The notes under the pieces: model-generated
Databases searched by the model: none
The model's input: the letters and a program-made list of their open reading frames with translations, nothing else
Told to the model about the DNA's origin: nothing
In this document: piece by piece, positions 38,111 to 49,306 of the stretch
Layout of the letters: each line of letters starts with the position of its first letter
Numbering within the stretch: the stretch's first letter is position 1
Source of the DNA: Alisma plantago-aquatica
Taxonomy: Eukaryota > Streptophyta > Magnoliopsida > Alismatales > Alismataceae
Direction of reading: 5' to 3'
Assembly: GCA_963693085.1 (NCBI GenBank)
Contig: OY856412.1
Location: 964,252,281-964,316,280 of the forward strand
DNA: 64,000 nucleotides
Position numbers and translations under genes: made by a program

Positions 38111-39758
38111 ACATGAGAGCAACCGACCTAGTTGGTCATGACACTACTGTCGTATAAACTCAAACATTTCATATTTTGCATGAAAGTGGAAATACAGTTA
38201 TTTCTTCAAAGGGCATGTGTCCCTTGATGATCTATTATGTTGATAGATCATAAAAACTCTACTTCCCTCCTCCTTTGGATATATAACCCTTTCTCTTCAC
38301 ACATGAACAACCTTTTGGCCCTACACTCTTTTTCCTTCCTTTGTATCATCCTTGGAGCTTCAAGAGCAAGGAAGATCATATCTTGAAGCTAGGGTGGCCG
38401 ATTCATCTTGCATGTTGAAGATCTTGTGCTAGATCAACATCTTGGTGGAGATTATTGGTGATTCCTCTTTTGGTAAGTAATCTTCTTCTTTGGATCATGT
38501 TTTCCCTTTTGAAATCTCCATCTTCTTCTTACTCCTTGGCCATGGATCATCCATGGTCACTTTTCTTAGAGATCTATTCCTCAGAAGGGTCATAGACCAT
38601 GTTATCATAAGATGATACCCTAGTGAGAGGAAGTTCCTTCTCTTTTCTCTCTTCTTCCTTTGATTCAACCTTGGGTTTTCTTGCCCTTTTTCTGGAGCAA
38701 TTTCTTAATCATGGTTTTTCTCTTTTGAGGTGATCTTTGGCCGAAGTATTGGAGGTTGATTGAAGATCTTAGAGCTTATAACCTTGGGAGGTTTATTCTC
38801 TCCAAATCAAGTGGGTTTTATAGCTCTTCCCACATATTTTATTCACATCTTGAACTTTATCTTATTATTGTTGATCTATATCTTAAAAGTATGTTCTTAT
38901 TGATAGGAGAATAATGAATTTTAGGGTTTGGTCTTGTAGTATTCTTGAAAGTGTTACTCTTGTTATAAGCCTGAATCCATAGTACTTTATTTTATTAGTA
39001 CATGATAGATTGGTGTGTTTATTTGAATCATTATCTATGAAATATTTATATCTGACACATAGTATGCTTACTAAAGATAACAATAGGTTAAGAAAATGAT
39101 AACATGCACAAGAATAGTGGTTTTCTCTCTCTGTATAACCCTTATTGAGAATACCATTTGAATGTGTTCTAGGGTTTGAAGAACACCCTTGAATACAAAC
39201 TTATCTATGGTTGACATTTGATATTCCCTGCAGATTACCATCTATTCCGACCTTGTTAAGACATGCTATGGTATTGGACATGAGGTTGAGATAACACTTG
39301 ATCTTCCCTAGTGTTGATACTAAGCATAGATGGTGGTTTAGACCGCAAAAAATCAAGAGGATAGTTGTTGTACGCTAACCTAGTCAGAACACATCGTTAT
39401 GAGTAGAGGACTGGTTGCACGCGTTGTGGGCGAGATACACCCTACGTACGTCGTGGGTTGACACACCTTTCACACGTCGTGACTGCAATAGATCCGTGCA
39501 CGCGTTGCAAATGAGATGAGCATTGCACACATCACGATCACGATAGAGCCATGCACACATTGTGGACGAGATGAGCCCTATGTGTGTCGCGAGTGAGACT
39601 TCCTTGCATGTGTTGCGGGTGATACAACCTTGCACTCGTCGCGGGTGAGATGACTTGGCATGCATTGCAAGTTAAGGTGTTATTGACTGCATTGCAAGAA
39701 GAGACACCTACAACACACATTTCAGGCCATGACACCATGTTGTGTGAACAATGTTGAT
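38110..39758 (+). repeat. Gypsy-like LTR fragment, left part (split by Sirevirus)
   Basis: The plus-oriented LTR has a TATA box GGATATATAACCC at 38277-38289. Its continuation after the Sirevirus (50776-53381) carries a U5 block homologous to that of the chromovirus LTRs. The left boundary is not visible. The 27-bp CpG array at 39404-39670 lies downstream of the TATA box, as the palindrome clusters do in the other chromovirus LTRs. No protein is encoded. Confidence 0.55.
39404..39670. repeat. Degenerate 27-bp CpG-rich tandem array
   Basis: About ten units of 26-27 bp fit a consensus near CCTTGCACGCGTTGCGGGTGAGATGA. Several units have TG or CA where others have CG (GCATGTGTTG, GCACACATTG), as expected from decay of methylated CpG. 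The surrounding LTR is AT-rich. Confidence 0.8.
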
Positions 39759-39763
39759 ACACT
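39759..39763. other. Target-site duplication of Sirevirus copia-2, left copy
   Basis: ACACT before the left LTR; repeated at 50771-50775 after the right LTR. Confidence 0.9.
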
Positions 39764-41226
39764 TATTGGAGCTAGGGCTCTAGAGGGGGGTGAATATAGC
39801 TTCAAAAATTCTCACAATATAGATTAGACCTTCAAATTATATCAAATAAAACCAATAGATTAAGTGCAATTTGAAGTCCTAACTAACAATCACAACAAGG
39901 ATGAGAGGAATTGATAGCAAGCACTTGACAAGGTCATGTAGAGTGGCTCCACTCTCCAAACGAGGAGAGAGTCAGTCCACTACCTAGAGAGGTCAACCTC
40001 AAGGACTTTGCAAGTGCTTTTCTCTATATATTCACCAATAAGAGTTACAACACAAGACCACAAAAGGACTTACCCATCCAAGCACCAAGAGTCTTCCACC
40101 TTACCAAGGACTTACCCACTTTACCAAGAGTCTTCATCCTTCTTCTAAGGTCTTACCTACTCTTGCACAAGTCTTCCACCTTCAAGGGTTTTCCCACTCT
40201 TCTTGGATCTTCAGCCTTTGCCTTCTCCTTCACTTGGAGAAGATCTTCACCTCTTCTTCAACCTTGAAGAAGAACAACAACCGCTCCACCTTCACTCGGA
40301 GTATCTTGCTTCACCTTTGCCTCATGGAGGAAAGGGGTAGGGAAGATGGAATGGAATGAGAGATTTACAAGCACATGGATGTAGCTCTCTTACAACTGGC
40401 CTATCTCACTCATAATCATGAAATGAAGTGTAAACTAGAGAGAGAAAGGGGCTCAAGGAGTTGCAACACACTTAACTATAGCAAGGACCTAGAATAACAT
40501 GAATGAGCAAACTTGGAATGAACTCCAAGGGGTCCTATTTATAGTTGGGGGTGTTCCCTTGAGCGCGGGATCTCTTAGGGTCAAAATATAGCCATTTTCC
40601 AAGATTCATTGGATCTATTTTCGCTCAAAACAACTCACCAATAGTTATAGTCACTTTTTCTGCATTTTCTGTAAAGTACATTCGGTTGAGTTTTAATAAA
40701 GCTAACTCGACCAATCCAGTAAATGACAAAGCCAATTTCAAACTATCAGTAGAGTTTGTTCTGGGAAACTCGATCGATGAGAAAAAATTAGTTTTGCTCA
40801 GGGAGTGATCGGTCGAGTTCTGTGAGTGTGCAACTTGATCGATGGGTCATCTTCAGAAAATCCACCACAGGATCAGTCGAGTTTCCAACTCCACTGATGA
40901 ACAGCCTGTGACAAATTTTATGAATTGACATTTGAGTGATTAAACCTTGGAATGAAGTGTCCCTAATTTTTTCTCATCTTAGTTACAAGTCATATCATCA
41001 ATACAAGTGCTTACAAAAATTATCTAAGGTCATTTGGAGTGATTTCCCAAATTACACACTTGCATTGCATTTGACTTGAACTTGAACAAGTTAGGCTTTG
41101 TATAATTTGATCCTTTTCATGTACCTAAAACCTAAAATCAATCTTGAAAAAACATATTAGATATATAGGAATGGAATGGTTAAGTCATTATCAAAATATG
41201 GGCAATGTATAACTCTCAAGTCAACA
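39764..41226 (-). repeat. 3' LTR of copia-2
   Basis: 1463 bp. The plus-strand end reads TATTGG where the other LTR has TGTTGG. The minus strand has TATA sequence CTATAAATAGG at 40534-40544. Upstream of that in transcription order, 40682-40900 holds four inverted-repeat pairs of CGGTCGAGTT with AACTCGACCG, decayed to varying degrees. Minus-strand GGTAAGT-containing repeats lie at about 40070-40260. Confidence 0.92.
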
Positions 41227-41240
41227 TTCTCCCCCTTTTT
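41227..41240 (-). other. Polypurine tract of copia-2 (plus two extra tracts upstream)
   Basis: The minus strand reads AAAAAGGGGGAGAA at the LTR boundary. Further GGGGGAG tracts lie at 41343-41355 and 41521-41533. Multiple polypurine tracts before the 3' LTR are a described Sirevirus trait. Confidence 0.85.
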
Positions 41241-41932
41241 GACAATGACGAACCATTCCTCAATCATATTGAAAAGGATATTGAAGTTATACCTTTACCT
41301 TGTGAATTGTAAGGGGATTCAAGATTTTGAACAATGTGAATTGCTCCCCCTCAATCTATGCTTACTCTTACTGGCGTAGTTAGTCTATCTACACAAAGAA
41401 ACATGACATATATATACTATATGGTCCTTTAGTAAGTCACATAATAAATCATATAATGAACAAGAAAAGGATCACATAGGAAATAAAAACAATATGGTTG
41501 AGTTTCAAAACATTGAAATTCTCTCCCCCTTTTGACATTATAAAAAAGGAAGTGGGTAGAAGAGCACATAAACAAGTCTTCACCAAGCACAACCAAACAA
41601 ATATCCATAACATGAAATCTCAAAGTATACACCAAAAAGAGACAAGAGAAACAAACAATCTAAGTCATAATCAAAATATGGTAAAACATGGAACTAACTC
41701 ATGAGATATAGTAAATCAAAGAGTAAGTGTACAAAGGATTAAGACTACAACCCAGAAAGCAAAAGTTCTCAGAAAAAACAACTACAAGCCAAAATGATGA
41801 AAGCTAGATGATAAAATAGTACAACTCAGAACACATGCCCAAATGTTTTTAATACAAAATAGCCTAGAAAGTTAGATATGATCAACATCTAGACTAAAAA
41901 CTGGAACAACTAAACATCTAGGTCATTTATGT

Positions 41933-43540
41933 CTACATCATCCACAACACCGGGCTCATCGTCGTCATCTCCGTTTGAAGGTGCAACAGAGATAGCAGCT
42001 CCTCATTACCAGAGTCACCAGTAGAACCACCATCAGAAGAATCACCATCATCATCATCAACCTCCTTGTTAGTAGCAACAATGTCCTCATCAGCCTGGTC
42101 TGACATCTCTTCATCAGTAGAGGGATCGAAACCATGACCAGGCCAACATGCATTCGACACATCCCAATACACACCGAGAGTATGGAGCTCATTGGCCTAT
42201 GGGAAGGAAGGAGCAGAACTACTGAGGCTAGCAAGCAGAGTGGCCAAGGGACCAATTGGCAGAGACAACACACCAGGGGCAGATCTACCAACAGTAGGGG
42301 GTATAGCAGCAGAAGATGCAGGTGGAGGGGTAGGGTAAAAGTGATCATATGAAAAGGATGCATAGTCACCTCCTGGAAAGGGCTAGTAGGAAGGGTAGGG
42401 GTGCGCATATGACATGTTCATGTTGGACATGATGGAACATAGGTCCTGATGTAGGTTCTCTTGAACCTAAAGGTTGTATGCCTATTGATGCATCATGTAT
42501 CCCATAAGGGTTTCATTTGACACATGGAGTGAGGCACAAGTAGGGTAGGTAGGCTGAGGTGGTGGAGGTGCTCGGATAGAGGTAGAGGTAGAGGCACCAG
42601 GTGTGGTGGAGGATAGGATAGGTACATATTTCTAAAGAGTGGTCTCACTAATGCAAACTCCTTTCTGGGCATGTTTGTAGTGAAGGTTGTGGAAAAGAGA
42701 TTTGCCAGTGGAAAGCTGGAATAGACCACAAATTAGGACTGGGGAGGGTGGGTGGGTACCACGGGAGTTCTTTCTTGAGTCAAATTAGGGCATATGATGG
42801 AGAACATATCTTGACCACTTGACTCTTATGTTCTTCAAGAGACAATACATGATCACCACAATGTTTTCTACAATCTCAGTTTGATTCTTCTTTTGGTGAA
42901 TATTACAGTTAACAACTAGGGCAAGGATGCATCTCTTGAGGTCCAAGGAAGTGGAGTGAAGGGTGCACTTCTTCCTATACAGAAATTGAGGCTTCTTCAA
43001 GAACTTATGAATATCAAGGAGAGTAAGATCATATTGCTTGTAGAAGGCCTCAAGCTCAACTAAGTCAAAATACTATGGGTGATCCTTACACCAGGTGTCA
43101 GTCACTTCAGTATCCCAAAAGAAGATGTTTAGGGTATCCTCAAAGACTTGAAATTTCTTCTCGACTATCATATATGTGAGGACTACTTGAGTATTAGGCG
43201 GGGATATGAGGGTGTCGTAATTCAAATGAAAATTAGCGTAGAATTTGTGAACTGCTTTGGTTCTTGTGATGGTATTGTTATAGCACGTGCGTTCAACACC
43301 TAAGGCACAAAGATGGTGATCATAAAGCAACTCCGCTACTTGACCTATGACCTCTTGTCTTCATGGTCTAGGCTCAAACATGGCATGCAAAGGGAAAGGG
43401 TTTTGGGGAAGGAGCTCCTTATACCTATTTAGAGCCTCATTTGAGATAAAGAAAGTGTCATCAAATAGAATCAAGTGGGAGTTGGACGAAGATGAAGGTG
43501 CATTAGCTGGGGCGGCCCTCTTCCTCCTTTTGGATGCCAT
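41933..43540 (-). pseudogene. Third ORF of Sirevirus (putative plant transposon protein domain), nonsense-decayed
   Basis: A single minus-strand frame of about 536 codons runs from MASKRRKRAAPA at 43540 to the acidic tail ending at 41933. It has eight in-frame stops and no detected indel. The N-terminal half resembles the plant 'putative transposon protein' family found after pol in Sireviruses: a disordered basic start, then LNRYKEL, HKFYANF and a helical region near IVENIVVIMYCLL. The C-terminal third is Pro/Ser-rich, then strongly acidic (STDEEMSDQADEDI, VDDDDGDSSDGG). Six of the eight stops are TAG, and all could arise from CAG, CAA or CGA by one C-to-T change. Its function in the element is unknown. 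The domain assignment is from memory of the family and should be searched. Confidence 0.75.
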
Positions 43541-43712
43541 AGAGATAAAAAGGAGAGGAAGGAGAGAGAAAAAGCTAAGGAAGCACCACAAAAACTCATC
43601 CACATACCTAGGTTAGCAAGGGAGAAGGTCAAGGGAGGTCAAGCTAGGCCGAGCTAGGGCTAGGAAGAGGAAGGTCGGGGCTAGGGTTGAGAGCTTAGGG
43701 GAGTTGGAGGTC

Positions 43713-43882
43713 GGATCAGTCGACTTTTCTCTAGTTGAGAGGGAGAATAGCCAACCGAACCCATCTTAAATTTTCTCCAGCCCGACCATCGATCGAGTTT
43801 TGTGAACTCAAAAACTTGACCGATAGGCTCTTTAAAAAATCTCTCGGCCTTCGATCAGTTGAGTTGGCAACTCGACCGATGG
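43713..43882. repeat. Internal CGGTCGAGTT palindrome cluster upstream of ORF3
   Basis: Two clear inverted-repeat pairs (CGATCGAGTT with AACTTGACCG, and CAGTTGAGTT with AACTCGACCG) and a third decayed one lie between RNase H and the ORF3 start. The motif is the one found in the element's own LTR U3. copia-3 has an equivalent internal cluster at 61268-61373. Confidence 0.8.
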
Positions 43883-44189
43883 TCAACCTGACCTAAACTT
43901 AGAAATCCTAGTTTCTAGCCATTAGAGTGCTAATTAAATATATTTTTTCAAGTCCATTATGTGTTTTAAACATACATAGGCACATATCACTCATCATTGG
44001 GTACTAGTTTGTAGTAAAATGTGCGCTTGTGAAAAATACCCATAAAAAGAGAAAACAAGGCAAAATGAACATGAAAATTTGATTTTTAGCATATTAGCAA
44101 GCAATGGTGATCAAACCATAGGCAAAACATATAGGATAGATGACAACTAGCTAGAAGGCATATCAAATTCATTCAAAGTAGTTATGAGC

Positions 44190-47100
44190 ACTTTAGATTT
44201 AATAAAGTTAAATTGCTCTCTAGCTAGAGGTTTAGTGAAAATGTCCACCAACTAATTTTCTGTGTCCACATGCGGGATATAGATATCCTTCTTGGTAATG
44301 TGATCACAGAGAAAATGATGGAAACCTCTATATGTTTAGATCTACTATGAAATATAGGATTATATGACAAGTTAATTGCATTAGTATTATCACAAAAGAT
44401 AGGAAACATCAAAATGAATGTTAAAATCTTGGATCATTTGCTTCATCCATAGAACCCGAGGACAACAACTCCCGGTTGCAATGTATTCAGGCTCGGTGGT
44501 TGATAATGCCACTATGTTATGTTTCTTGGAGAACCAAGATACCAAGCATGGTCCTAGGAGGAAACAAGGGCCAATTGTGAACTTTTTATCAATTAAGCAT
44601 CCTGTATAATCCGCATCACTATAAGCAATAAGAGTAAAGTCCCTTGACTTGGGATACCATAGTATGAAATTTTGGGTTTTGGTTAAGTACCTTAAAATCC
44701 TCTTAACAGCTATAAATGTGATTTCTTAGGATTTGATTGAAAGTGAGCACACAAGCTAACACTAAACATTATATCAAGTCTAGAGGCAGTTAAGTAAAGT
44801 AAGCTTCCAATCATACCTCTATAGAGATTCTTATCTACCTTCTCACCTTCTTCATCTTTGTCAAGTTTGGTGGTGTTTGACATGGGTGTGTCTATTGGCT
44901 TGGTATTACTTGAGAAACTCACTTGTATACTTGCCTTGGTTGATGAAGTTCCCATATTTTGTTTGCTTGATTTGAAAGCCGAGGAAGAAAGTGAGTTCAC
45001 CATCATACTCATCTCGAATTCACTCTGCTCAAGATCACTAAATTCTTCGAAAAGATGAAGGTTAGTTCTTCCAAAAATGATATCATCAACATACATTTGT
45101 ATGTTAAGAAAATTGCTAGAAGTGTGCTTTAGAACTAAGATAGAATCCACTCTGACCATGATATACCCATGATCTAACAAAAAGTTCTTTAACTTATCAT
45201 ACAAAGCTCTAGGTGTTTGCTTGAGTTCATAGAGAGCTTTTTGTAACAAATAAACAAGGTTAGGTAAACTATCATGTTCAAAGCCCGAAGGTTGTGCAAC
45301 ATACACTTCCTCCTCAATTGTACCATTCAAAAATGCATTTTAACATCCATTTGATACAGAAGAAAGTTTTTATAACTAGCAAAGGCAAGCAACATATGAA
45401 TGGACTCAAATCTAGCTATAGGTGCATATGTTTTATTAAAATCTATACCTTCCTATTGATTGTAGCCTTGAGACACTAACCTTGCTTTGTTCCCTACTAC
45501 TTTTCCGCTTTCATCAAGCTTGTTGCGGTAGACCAATTTGGTGCCAATGATCTTTCTATCACTTGGACTTGGCACTAGGTCCAAACTTTGTTCTTCTCAA
45601 ATTGCTCCAATTCTTCTTGCATTGCTAGGATCCACTCATCATCCCCAAGAGCTTCTTTGATGTTCTTAGGCTCGAGTTGTGAGATGAAGGCATTGTTGGA
45701 TTTTTCTTTGTTGATTGCAGCCCGCGTCTTCATTCTTTCAAATGGATCACCTAAAATCATCTCCTTTGGATGATTCTTTGCAAAACAGGGGGTTGGATCC
45801 TTCTTCTCTTCATCTTTCTCTTCTTCTTGAGTGACCATCTCTTTTCCCTTTTGGGTGATGTTGAGATATTTTAGAATAGGAATTACTTCACCTACAACAT
45901 CATCATTTGGAATAATATCTTTGGGAATAGAGGGGTTAGTCTCAATAAACTTAACATTTATGGATTCTTCTACTTCAGCAAGATCAATATTAAATACTCT
46001 ATAAGCCTTGCTAGTAGTGCTATAGCCAAGAAAGAAAGCATTGTAAGATTTTGGATCAAACTTGTTGAGAGAATCTTTCATATTCAAAACAAAACAAGGA
46101 AATCTGAAAACATGGAAATACTTGATAGAAGGCTTCCTACCACACCATAGATCATAGGGGATTTTCTTTAAAGATGGATGTGTAAAAACCCAATTTTGCA
46201 CAAAACATGAGGTACTAACAGCTTCAGCCCTGAACTTCTTTGGAGTATCATACTCTAGAAGCATGGTCCTAGCCATCTCCTGTAAACACCTATTCTTCCT
46301 CTCTACAACCCCATTTTTTGAGGTGTTCGAGGTGAAGAGAAGTTGTGTGCATAACCAGATTCTTGACAAAAATATTCAAAAATCTCATTTTCAAATTCTC
46401 CCTCATGATCACTACAGATGGAAAGATGCAACAAGAAGCTTCATTCTCAACTCGTTTACAAAAGCTCGAGAAAACATCAAGCATATCACTTTTAGAAATG
46501 AGAAATAAGGTCCAAGTATATCTAGAGAAATCATCGACAATAATGAGGCAATACTTGGAACCACGAAGCGATTGAGTTCTCATTGGTCCAAATAGTTCAA
46601 TGTGAAGAAGCTCAAGATCTCTCTTGGTACTAAGGACTCCTTTGGATTTGAAGGAGGACTTGGTTTTCTTTCCTTGGGTATAAGGTTGGCATTCCTCATC
46701 CTTTTCAAAATCCAATTTGAGAAGTCCCTTGACCAAGTCCTTTTTGCTCAACTTCTTCAATTGATGCATATTTGAATGACCAAGTTGGCAATGCCAAAGA
46801 GAAATATCATTCAAGTTGATGACTAGACATCTACCAACAACATGCTTAATAGAGTCAAGAATAATAACATAAAGATTACCACTTCTAGTTCCCTTGTATA
46901 TGACTTGGTAGGTGAGGGAATCTAGAATCAAGCATTGAAAGGAAGTAAATAACACAAGGTAACCATTGTCACATAATTGACTAACACTAATTAAATTGTG
47001 ATGTAGGCCATCCACAAAAAGAACATTCTTGATACACAAGATTCACCTATATCACCCTCACCTTTGACTTTACCTTTCTTAAATTCCCCAAAGGTGATCG

Positions 47101-47240
47101 AACCTTCTTTCTTTTTGGTGAAGTTGTTGAAATGGCTTATATCACCTGTCATATGCTTAGTGCAACCACTATCAACAATCCATCTTCCTTTTTCTTGAAA
47201 GAAAGGAGAATGTCAGTTCCCAACTCAAACTTTAGGATCC
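44190..47240 (-). pseudogene. Broken Sirevirus pol: protease, integrase, RT, RNase H
   Basis: In transcription order, the protease motif WIVDSGCTKHMTGD has its DSGC codons at 47162-47173. Pre-integrase and integrase follow in 46290-47039, where the zinc site has lost one Cys (ECQPYTQG) and the first catalytic Asp is Glu (LLHIELFGP). After a frameshift, integrase resumes in 45575-46369 with NGVVERKNRCLQEMARTML and the copia linker, then the RT start (ALGDDEWILAMQEELEQF). RT continues in 44710-45330, with YVDD at 45082-45093. RNase H ends the gene at 44224-44412 (CDNTNAINLSYNPIFHSRSKHIE). Stops and frameshifts separate the pieces, so no functional enzyme is encoded. Confidence 0.93.
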
Positions 47241-47295
47241 GGAGTTAGTTTGGGGACCCATTTCATCTTTGGGTTGGTCCCCTTAGGCTTGTAAG

Positions 47296-48177
47296 GACAA
47301 TAAGTAGAGTAATGATCATCACATTTGCAATAAGAACAAACCATATGATTCTTAGTGATAGGAGACTCTCCTACAAATAAAGAGGTCTCCTTGCTCTTTT
47401 TCTTACCATTGCTTTACTCTTGCCCTTTGGTGCTCCCCCTACAAATCCCAAACCACTAGTACCACTTTGTTTGGAAGAATGGTTAAGGATTTCATTTAGG
47501 AAGTTTTTCCCTTTGAGGAATTTATGTAGAAATTCTCTTAGTATATGATTATCATCATTTAGAGAAATAATAGTTGAAGATAAGCTAGCAAAGTCATCTA
47601 TATCATGAACAAGGTCAGCCTCAAGACAGAGGGCTTTAGTTAAATATGAATTCTTCTAAAGATAAATAGAAGAAACATCATTACTAAGCAATATAGGTCT
47701 AGAAGATAAATCATTAACTTGACCAAGCAATCTAGTATTTTCATATTTAAGCATTTGAATTTCCTTAAGATAGACATCTCTTTCATCTCTATGAGCATCA
47801 ACAAGAAGATTAAATTTAACATTTTTAGTTTTAATAGTTTCAAGCTACTTTAGGCAATTTTGGTTTTCTTCCTTAAGAGTTTGAATGTTCTTAAGGTATA
47901 TACCATTATCAACTTCAAATCCATTGTATTGGAGATCAATATCAAGATATTGCCCTTGCAAGTTATTAATGCTCTCAAGATGAGTTTTCTCATTAAGCTC
48001 AAGAATTTCAAGTTTAGCATATAAATCATCAATAATTTTTCCTAACCGTTTTCTTTTAGATTTACATTTAGGAAAAGATGAATGGATAGAAATAAGCATG
48101 TCAATGATAGATTCCTTAGATAACTCATGAAAGCTTACCTTACTTACCTTACCAATTTCTTCACTAGTAGAGGCCAT
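47296..48177 (-). pseudogene. Sirevirus gag C-terminal coiled coil and second zinc knuckle (broken)
   Basis: The frame starting MASTSEEIGKVSKVSFHELS at 48177 is Leu/Glu/Lys-rich with coiled-coil character (ENEKTHL-, LKEENQN- and MLKYENTRL-type heptads) and stops at 47845. It continues past a TAG toward 47450, and another knuckle, CSYCKCDDHYSTYC, lies at 47296-47341 followed by a WVPK motif. The same order of domains is present in copia-3 (59928-60867), so this is the gag C-terminus of the family. Its role is probably multimerisation of the particle; that is inference. Confidence 0.75.
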
Positions 48178-48242
48178 GAGTGCAAGGTGACACTCTCCAT
48201 CTTCTTCAGAGCTTGAGTTGCTCGAAGATAAAGCTTCCCAAG

Positions 48243-49254
48243 CTACATGAGCTGCATTCTTGTGTCTCTTCTCCTCCTTGTCCTTCCTGTTGTACTTGCT
48301 CTCCTTCTTGTACTCCTTTTCCTTCTTTGAGCTGCCCTTGTGGTGTGACTTTCTTGACTTGGTAATTCACTATTGTAGTGCCCTTTTTGTCCACACTTGT
48401 AGCATCTAGGAGTAGAGGAGGAGGAGGCTTGCTTTCCCTTGAAGTGTTTGCCCTTGATGTAGTTGGCTTCATGCTCACTTGGTCCATCATCTTCACTAGA
48501 AGAGGAAGGAGAAGTCTGGCAAGCAAGTTGTTGTTGAAGCATGACTGCCTCCACTTGTGCTTTGAAAGCACTATCATTGATCTTCTTGGCTTCCTTCTCT
48601 TCTTGCTTGGCTTCTTCTTCATGTTTGTCCTGCCTTGGCTCATATGCTTGGAGGTTGCCAATGAGTTCTTTGGTTGGGATGTCACCAAGGCTCCTCACTT
48701 ATTCAATGGAGGTGACTTTGACTCCCATATCTTTAGTAGAGTCCTCAAGATCTTGGAATTGATTACTCCTCTATCCAAAGTGTTGCCCAATGCAGCCAAC
48801 CCATTGATGATGACATTAAGTCTTGAGTACATCTCTGCAATCCCTTCTTTTTTCCCATCTTGAAGTTCACTACAAGGCTGTTCAACATGTAGATCCTAGC
48901 ATCCTTGACTTGCTTTGTGCCTTCATAGGTGATGCACAATTTGTCCCAAATCTCATAAACAGTGTCCCAAGATGAGATCCGGTTGAACTCCGTTGGGGTA
49001 AGGGCTGCATAGAGGATGCTTATGGCTTTGGAATTGAGTAGGGCTTCTTTGAGTGCAGCTTCACTCCATGTTGCAACAACTCCGGTTGGCTCCTTATATG
49101 GTGTGACCATCACCTTCCACATGTCAAAGTTCATGCCTTGAATGTAGAATTGCATACGCCTCTTCCAATAGAGGAAGTTGGTGCCATCAAAGATTGAAGG
49201 ATGCATGGAGAAGCCTCCCTCTAGGTTGAGAGAACCAAGTAGGTTGTCTCCCAT
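48243..49254 (-). pseudogene. Sirevirus gag, N-terminal part with zinc knuckle (frameshifted)
   Basis: It starts MGDNLLGSLNLEGG at 49254, just after the PBS, and shows the copia gag (UBN2-like) signature: FDGTNFLYWKRRMQFYI, MWKVM, LTPTEFNRIS, YEIWDKLCITYEGTKQVK. The frame breaks near 48790 and resumes at 48698 with ELIGNLQAYEPRQDKHEEE, a Ser-rich linker and the knuckle CYKCGQKGHYNSEL, where the final Cys is replaced by Leu. Gag would form the particle and bind RNA; this copy cannot be full length. Confidence 0.88.
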
Positions 49255-49292
49255 CTTCTTGTCTCATGGGATATTGTTGGAGAAGATCCTTA

Positions 49293-49304
49293 GCTCTGAT
49301 ACCA
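49293..49304 (-). other. Primer-binding site of copia-2
   Basis: The minus strand reads TGGTATCAGAGC, complementary to the initiator-methionine tRNA 3' end, two bases from the 5' LTR. Confidence 0.9.
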
Positions 49305-49306
49305 CT

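Noticed and set aside
41965..42408. 147-residue minus-strand Leu-rich ORF as a membrane protein
   Set aside because: It is an alternative frame of the ORF3 C-terminal region, whose correct frame gives the Pro/Ser-rich and acidic tail.
48378..48863. 161-residue plus-strand ORF
   Set aside because: It is antisense to the Sirevirus gag region; its hydrophobic composition comes from the reverse complement.
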